From positions 124,001-188,000 of the forward strand of contig JACGCN010000039.1 in assembly GCA_014905825.1 (NCBI GenBank): 64,000 nucleotides of DNA. Reading direction: 5' to 3'. Position numbers and translations under genes: made by a program. Below, in pieces: positions 57,655-64,000 of this stretch. The stretch comes from Lyophyllum atratum. Lineage: Eukaryota > Basidiomycota > Agaricomycetes > Agaricales > Lyophyllaceae. The notes below the pieces were generated by a model. It did not search any database. It saw nothing but the letters and a program-made list of their open reading frames with translations, and was not told the origin of the DNA. The stretch's first letter is position 1. Each line of letters starts with the position of its first letter.

Positions 57655-59019
57655 ATGGGCAATTCAACTTCCTCGCAGTCTAGAAGTCGAGATGGGTATT
57701 CCATCTCGAAACCTGGCGATCTGTCCCGGAGAAGATCAGCTCATGGTCCGACTAGTGGCACACGTTCCAGTGACTTGCTAGTACCTCCCCAGACTTCGTC
57801 AGGACATAGGCGAAGTCATTCTGCGGCATCGAGAACGGGACGCAGGGAACCGACTCCTCCGCCCCCGCCTTATAAAGCTCGAGATGATGGCGCGACAGTT
57901 GTGTTTCCCATGCCGCAAACACAGGCTAATGCAAGTTATGGGATACCCTCTGGTTCAAATCTTTCGGAAAGGGCTATGTGTGCGTCGATTGAGCGGTGCA
58001 AGCTTCGAAACTCTCCTGATTTCTCAAGCAGATCTGCGGAGACCTATGAGGAGAGAAACTGAAGAAGATGCCTTGGAAACTTTGAGGAAATATAACACGG
58101 TATTGATTGTCGACGATTCAAGTTCGATGAAAGGATCGCGTTGGGAAGAAGTATGTTTGACGCTGTGGTTGACCTTTTTCTGCGTATCTTAACCTGGATC
58201 CAGGCTGGAGCAGCACTTTCAGGACTGGCCAGTAGGGCAGGGGATTATGACACCGACGGCATTGATATCCATTTCATAAACTCATCAAAAGTCGGAGAGG
58301 ATTTGAAGGTATGCTTTGTCCTATGTCCTACCTTTGAACTGCGGGCCGACATAGTCTGGCTAGGATCCACGAGCCGTCCAGGATCTCTTCAACCTGGTTC
58401 AACCTAGGGGTCCCACTCCTATCGCAGCCAAGCTTGAGGAGCTTCTGCGAGATTACATGTACCGGATCGAGACTGCCAATAAGGGAGATCCAAGAAAATT
58501 GAGGCAGATCAAACCTATAAACTACATTATCCTCACTGATGGTGCCCCGAGTATGTTTATTGTCGTCTTTGCGGGTCAATACAACAAGACTGACGAAATT
58601 CTATTCTAGCTGATGACCCAGAATCTGTAATTGTGCAGACGGCCAAGCGCCTGGATGCAGGCAACTTCCCCATCAGCCAGGTCTGCTATTACACACAGAC
58701 TCGCCGCAGCCAAACTCTGACCTTTTTGTCACAAGGTTGGAATACAATTCGTTCAGATCGGAAACTCGAAATCCGCAACGACTTACCTCAATGACCTCGA
58801 TAATGAATTAGCCGATAAATTCAAGATACGGGTAAGCTCATGCAATTGAAATGGGGTGTCATAAATTCAATATGGCTTCGATTGCAGGACATAGTCGATA
58901 CGACTCCATTCGACGACATAGGGGGTGAACTGAGTCCAGATATCCTCATCAAGATTCTGTTGGGAGGCATAAACCGGAGAGTTGATAAAAGTGGCGCCAG
59001 AGTCTTGGATTCAGATTGA
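57655..59019 (+). CDS. von Willebrand factor A domain protein
   Basis: Putative cytoplasmic vWFA protein of 346 residues, exons 57655-57995, 58042-58150, 58204-58308, 58364-58550, 58610-58680, 58736-58831 and 58888-59019. The first 100 residues are Ser/Arg/Pro-rich with a possible N-myristoylation start (MGNSTSSQSRSRDG) and a PPPPPYKA motif. The vWFA domain begins at LRKYNTVLIVDDSSSMKGS, whose DDSSS is a MIDAS DxSxS site, and continues through DTDGIDIHFINSS, PTPIAAKLEELLRDYM, INYIILTDGAPTDDPES, IQFVQIGNSKSATTYLNDL and DIVDTTPFDDI. The first splice is uncertain: an alternative donor at 57978 also keeps frame. Such proteins are common in mushrooms and have no established role. Confidence 0.87.
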
Positions 59020-59395
59020 GGATTTTTCCAAAACGCAAGTGCTGGCGATTCGAGGCGGTTCGCCAACAAGGAAGTGTAATGTGTATCACCGAAGAAGTTA
59101 TGATCTACTTGTAGCTCAAGCCATATAATTCTCTCCTTTGTATATGTCCTCTCATCGTAGTACATTAATTTCATCAAATAATGGAAGTCGCCGTTAAGCA
59201 TGAAATTCATTGATTTCAAGAACGGGAGGGCAATGAAGGCAGTTGATAAAGCCAGAGTATAACTGAGAGGCTGCCTTGATTCCCTTTCTTGTTACTAAGT
59301 AGCAACAGGAGCTCATAGTATGAAGGGATAATCATATATCGAAGCTAAAATTTCATACACCAAAGATAGATGGCCTAGCCCAGAGCCATACAAAA
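59020..59395. other. Short tail-to-tail intergenic stretch
   Basis: These 376 bases lie between the stops of the vWFA and gamma-tubulin complex genes. They are AT-rich and contain 3' untranslated and polyadenylation sequence of both. No gene was seen. Confidence 0.4.
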
Positions 59396-62300
59396 TTAAA
59401 TATCCCAGTCCTCCAGAGCAAAGGCCAAGACCCCATAGGCCGGGGCAGCCTCCCCAGTCCCACCAGCCAAGCTTTCCACGCCGCGTCTCAAGAACCGCAC
59501 CAACCCATCCAATTCAGACGACATCTTGTCCATCCGCGTGTGGAACCCTTCGTCTACATAGGATGCCGACGTATTCATGGAGAAAGACGGTTCAGGCGCG
59601 TTGGGGCCGTCCATGTCATCAAACCCTTCTTCATCAGAGCTATCCTGCATGTCGCGCAAGGACTGTGAGAAGCCGATTGCGTTGCGTCGTTGGTATCGCT
59701 GTCGGCGGCTGCGATGCCGCCGCATTGATATGGATTGACGGGAGACATCGTGCGTAGTTGTGGTATCACCTGCGAAGGCCACAAAGAAGTCGGCGAAGTG
59801 GATGGCCATATCCAGGATGGAGAGGATTGCTCGGTGTAAAGAGGAGGTCTGGAAAGGGCTTGTCAACGGAGCTGTCGTGAAGGGAAAGACTTATAGTTAC
59901 GTTTGGTTTGAGGAGACAGCGACCGCGGATCTTGTCAAGACTAGAAAGGCGGTGTAAGTGGAAGTCAGATGAAACATGGCGGGAAACATACTGCTCGTCA
60001 TGCAACTGTACCATCTCGTCGAGAGACTTGGCTTCTCGGAACGCGTCATGAAATTTGACGACTTGTGCATGTATGACCTATGACCTGTCCTCAGCAAAGA
60101 ATAGCGAAGGAATCACCGGACGCACATAAGTTGTCAAGAAGTTCAAGAGTGTGCTGTAATGCATTCAGTGTCAGTCGGCCGACTATCTGATAATAGGTCT
60201 GAACCCACTTAATGAACCAGCTCAATCGACTCCTCATAGCATAAAACGCCTTAAGATCGCCTCTAAGCGTCTCCCCGCGAGCTTTCCCTCTCACCAGGAT
60301 TCGCTCTAACACACCCTTCGCCCTCCTTATCTGCAGTAGCAGCACAAAGACCTCGCCATACCCCTGAAGCGCCCCTGGTTGAAAGATGTATGTTAACGGG
60401 AACGGTATGGCATACTCGACCGCAAGTCCATCGAGCGCCTTCACCGTCCGGGCGATAGTTCGATCTTTGTCTTTCCCTCCTCGGTAAGAGAGGCGGACAA
60501 GCGGGGTCTGGATCCACGCTTTGGCGACGACATTTGAGCTGGCTTCGACCACGTCCCGGAAGGCAGTATTAAGGAAGTGGAAGTCACCCCATGATTGATG
60601 AGCATCCATCTGTACATATTTACAGTAAGCGACGAGCGAAATGGTACGCTGTATGAGCAACAGACCTTGGCAAAAAGCACGTCAGTGAAATGGCTCATAG
60701 CGTCTCCTCGCCTCATAAGGAAGAGATCCTCGATACTCTCCAAGTGACTCCAGAGATCACAGTCCTCCACAAGCACACGCGCAAGAAGGGCGCCCGCAGC
60801 GCTACATCGGGGCAACAGACGGTCATAGATCATGTGGGATAGAGTGTCAATCGAAACAGAGAACAACATGTCCCCGCCTTCTGGTTGGACACTTCCCACT
60901 GACAAAGATGGCGAGGACAGTTCGACCAACTCCTTGAAGGAACGCCATTCACTTGCGCCGTCCGCCATCATGATAGACGATAATGGCAGACCCAGCGCCC
61001 TAAGAAGCCCAACCGCCTTCCCAGCACTTAACACCGGCTCCGCAACGTGTTCCAGAAACAGCGGAATCGTTTTCTGCCTTCTCTCCTCTCCAGCCAGCCC
61101 ATCCGCACCGGCATCCGCCCCCCTCTCCTCGAAAGTAACACTCTCCCTCAAAGCATACCCCTCCTTCCAGAACTCCGGGTCAAGCAGACCAAGCCCCATC
61201 ATCCCCATCCCCAGCCCGCTGCCCTCAATGAAAAACTCGTCATCCAGCTCCCACACACCCGCCCTGTCTCCAGAGCCAATTGCTACACCGAGTCCCATAC
61301 CGTCGCGCAGCCACTTGCCCATCATGCCCCAGGTAGGCTCAGCGGAGTGCACGAAGACGCGTAGGAGAGCGGCACCTGCGGTTAGTTCACGCCGCTCGAG
61401 GTGCGCCTGGATGTGGGCGAAGAGCTGGTCCAACAGGGAGGCAGTCACTGCTGCTTGGGATTTGACCCTGCTCGCAGTACGGGTGGAGGCTGAGTCAGAG
61501 TCCGGGTAGACGGAACGCACTATGTCGAGGAGCACGTCAAAGGTCCGTTCGAACGCGTCGTAAACCGCCTTTTCCGTGCCGAGGAGGCTGATCGTGAGTT
61601 GGTCGCTCGCCTCCTGGGCGTTTGAGGAGCTAGGCGGGGAAGAAGGGCCGCCGCCACCCCACGCGCGACACATGGCCTCTTCACGCCCTGCGCACCACCT
61701 GTCGAACGCGCGGATTTCCCGGTCTAGTGCATCTGCAAATGCCTCACATGTACGCGTTGTTCGTGCTTTCAGTTTCGCTATACGACTAGGTTGCTGGTGC
61801 CGGTGCTGCGTCTGTGCGTCGGCGAATACGCTTGACACGAAGTGACGAAGGTGCTGGACGGTAGTGGCAGTGTCTGCGAGAGAGGTTAAGATGGATGCCT
61901 GAGCATTTAGTGAGAGGTGTAATAGACGAGGGGTATATTTCGTAGTCTATGATGTGGAATTGGCAATAAGTTATTTGGTAGATGTGAAAGAGACCAGCAA
62001 AGGAGGCGGCACTTACGGCATAGGTGCCTTCGGGATGCTCATTGCGAGAAGTATCCCATTCGAGCATAATGTTTTTTCGTCCCTGAAATGCCATGAGGAT
62101 TTCGCGGACCGCGTCTTCTTCATTTATATATCTCTGGAAAGAGAGGCATAGGTTGATTATGTGCACTAAGGAGAAGCAATAACGTATGCCAACCTCGGAT
62201 TGCACTAAAGCTTCGAGAGAGTTCGCCAGAGACGCGTTGGTATCTGTCCCAGTTCTTAGTATTCTGCGGAGGGCAGGCCCTAATTCAATTCTTGTAAGGG

Positions 62301-63604
62301 AACAGCAGTTGTCGAGATAAAACAGTGCGGCCTGCTCACCCAACGTCGACGCGTCTCCCATATCAAACGCTCTCCTCTCCATGGGATCGATATCCCCCTT
62401 CCATTCGTCCCTCCAATACTGCTTCGCCTGGAGCGCCTCAAATTCCTTCCGGTGCGCATAAGTATGTGGTGGCGCCCTGCCTGGCGCGCTCTCGCCATAT
62501 ATTAGCCCTAGCCTGCCTCCCACATTGTCCTCCTCGCTCTCGTCATCCTCTCGACTAGATCCGGACTCACTAGCCTCCCCCAGCGCCCTTTTCTCGTCCT
62601 CCTGGTCCGCGTCCAGCTCAAGATCGTCAGAATTAAGAGGTGAGAGCGACGGTGTGCTCCAGCGACTATCCCAGTCCAGTCGTTCCCTCTCTTTATCCCT
62701 ATCATAGAAGCCGCTGGGCTGCGTCTCACTGCGCCGGACGAAGCCTGGTGGAAGACCGTACACACCCTCCCAGTGTTCACCCTCGAAAGGTTCCTCGGCC
62801 ACAATGGAAGCCCAGGTCAGTGCGGGAGGTGGCGATGGTGGGTTATCGCGTGTATGGAGAATGAAGGATGCGCGGGTTTCGGTGAGCGGTGTTGGGGGCT
62901 TGGAGAGTTTGATCTGCATAGGAATTCAGAACGAAACTGTGAAGTTGGACAGGATAAATGCGTACGAGAAACTGTAGATGATCCGGGAGGCGGGACATCT
63001 ATAGAGCATCCTTAGACGGTAAAGTATCACAGCCTGGAACCTGTGTCTACGCACTGTAAGTTCTTCGTCAAGATCGTGGTCTCTGTCGAGGTTCGCCTTA
63101 AGATCTTGGTAACGCGTCTCAAGCGCGTTTCCAACCTCATCCTGCGAGTTTAGACGCGCTTTCAAGGCATGCCTGTTGTTAATCGTATCAGAGAAGTTAT
63201 CTGACGCCATATTACCACCCGTACCCTCGTATCTGACGATCCATCTTCGCCATATCGACACCAGCCGCGCCCTTGCTCAATGTCGTCGCTTCCAGGTTCT
63301 TGACCACGAAATCGACCGCCTCACGAAAGTCGGAGGTTGTGGCTGCGTCTGCATCTTTCCCATCATCCAGCTGTGTTATCTGTCGCACGAGAGTTTGTGC
63401 AAGGGGAATGAGTCGTGAACGCGTGTGTCGCGCATGGGAGCGGGCCGAGAGACGAGAATGGGGCCGCGACGATGCACTAGACGTAGGTCTTGGCGCAGAA
63501 AGGCTCGAGTGCGGTCTTGGGGCGGAGAGAGCAGAGTGTGGTCGAGGGACGGAGAGACCAGAGCTGCTCGACGTTGGGGGGTGCATCAGGGGTTCTGATT
63601 TCAT
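59396..63604 (-). CDS. Gamma-tubulin complex component (Spc97/98 family, GCP5/6-like)
   Basis: Component of the gamma-tubulin complex that nucleates microtubules at spindle pole bodies. Eleven minus-strand exons: 63216-63604, 63055-63172, 62966-62998, 62194-62913, 62017-62133, 60666-61946, 60209-60609, 60126-60153, 59992-60077, 59901-59940 and 59396-59848 (1221 residues). The N-terminal 130 residues are a Ser/Arg/Pro repeat-like stretch (RPHSALSAPRPHSSLSAPRP). GRIP1-type blocks include SLANSLEALVQSE and RDEWKGDIDPMERRAFDMG. The GRIP2 part includes VLVEDCDLWSHLESIEDLFL, GDAMSHFTDVLFAKMDAH, LAVEYAIPFPLTYIFQPGAL and WFINTLLNFLTTYVIHAQVV, then KFHDAFREAKSLDEMVQLHD. Large inserts and length suggest a GCP5/6-like rather than GCP2/3 member. 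The subfamily call is tentative. The ATG at 63604 is the first Met of the open frame. Confidence 0.88.
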
Positions 63605-64000
63605 TTTTCTCACGCCTGCAGTGTCTTCAAAGTCTCTGACAACGTAGAAGCCCTTCCTCCTCCTGTCATGGTTCTTCCAAAATTCTTTCCTGCAATGAAA
63701 CCAAGTCTGAAGAGAGAACTATCTACGAATGTAGTCTCCCGTAGTCAGACCAAACTCTCACGTTGTCTTTTTTGTGGGGGAGAGGGAGACAAGTGATCAT
63801 AATGGTCTGATTTCACGTGGGGGGTCGATACCGCGGTGAGGCAATTCAGAGCCAAATATTTCCATATATGGTCATTTTTGCGCTCGGACCATGTCTTTCG
63901 ACGACCTTTCGACCCAAGCAGCGATGGCGTTTACGCCAATTTTTGCCCGTTAAACTTGGAAGTATCATTTTTGACCTCAGAGAGCATGACCCTGCAATTT
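63605..64000. other. Upstream flank of the gamma-tubulin complex gene
   Basis: The last 396 bases carry no recognisable gene. An ATG at 63668 in another frame (MTGGGRASTLSETLKTLQA) could be an upstream ORF or a first exon I cannot join. Confidence 0.35.

Noticed and set aside
61047..61509. Plus-strand ORFs opposite the large gamma-tubulin complex exon
   Set aside because: Antisense shadows of a long, GC-rich exon on the minus strand.

Overview
The window is nuclear DNA of a basidiomycete fungus, most likely a mushroom-forming Agaricomycete. Protein genes are split by many short (about 45-65 base) GT-AG introns. The gene products are typical fungal ones (DASH subunit Spc19, SIN component Cdc14, Atg29, COA3, Dsc2-type rhomboid with UBA, fungal TRP-like channel). 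No rRNA, tRNA, CRISPR array or bacterial feature was found. I rebuilt the gene models by hand from splice signals and protein conservation. Every complete model sums to a whole number of codons, but none has been checked against transcripts.

Layout. 1-4.6 kb: divergent IST3 (partial) and eIF3d, then a Dsc2/UBAC2-like ER membrane protein. 4.6-20.2 kb: a gene-poor stretch whose only firm gene is a GATA-type zinc-finger regulator (12.8-14.4 kb). It also holds a 530-base MITE-like element, two hairpins and some exon-like fragments. 20.2-31.4 kb: a conserved NTF2/SnoaL-like protein whose model needs a one-base exon, poly(A) polymerase, a serine-rich CCHC-motif protein and mitochondrial GatB. 31.5-40 kb: a TRP-like channel, a CNH-like protein and a MYND-finger protein. 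40.4-53.4 kb: a compact run of SPT3, DDI1, ATG29, an IMPACT/Yih1 homologue, succinate-semialdehyde dehydrogenase, a fumarylacetoacetase-family hydrolase, CDC14 and COA3. 53.9-63.6 kb: a tiny five-exon gene for a secreted peptide with a duplicated IAGFPVP motif, then SPC19, a vWFA protein and a large gamma-tubulin complex component.

How they fit together. Most genes are unlinked housekeeping functions: mRNA splicing, translation, polyadenylation, SAGA transcription, autophagy, cell division and mitochondrial biogenesis. They are arranged as head-to-head pairs sharing short promoters (IST3/eIF3d, GatB/TRP-like, ATG29/IMPACT, FAH/CDC14) and tail-to-tail pairs separated by about 130 bases. No biosynthetic cluster is evident.

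The least ordinary observations are the modular repeat-peptide gene at 53.9 kb, the one-nucleotide exon at 21019, and five apparent GC-AG introns, one of them next to one of two seven-base exons in the succinate-semialdehyde dehydrogenase gene.
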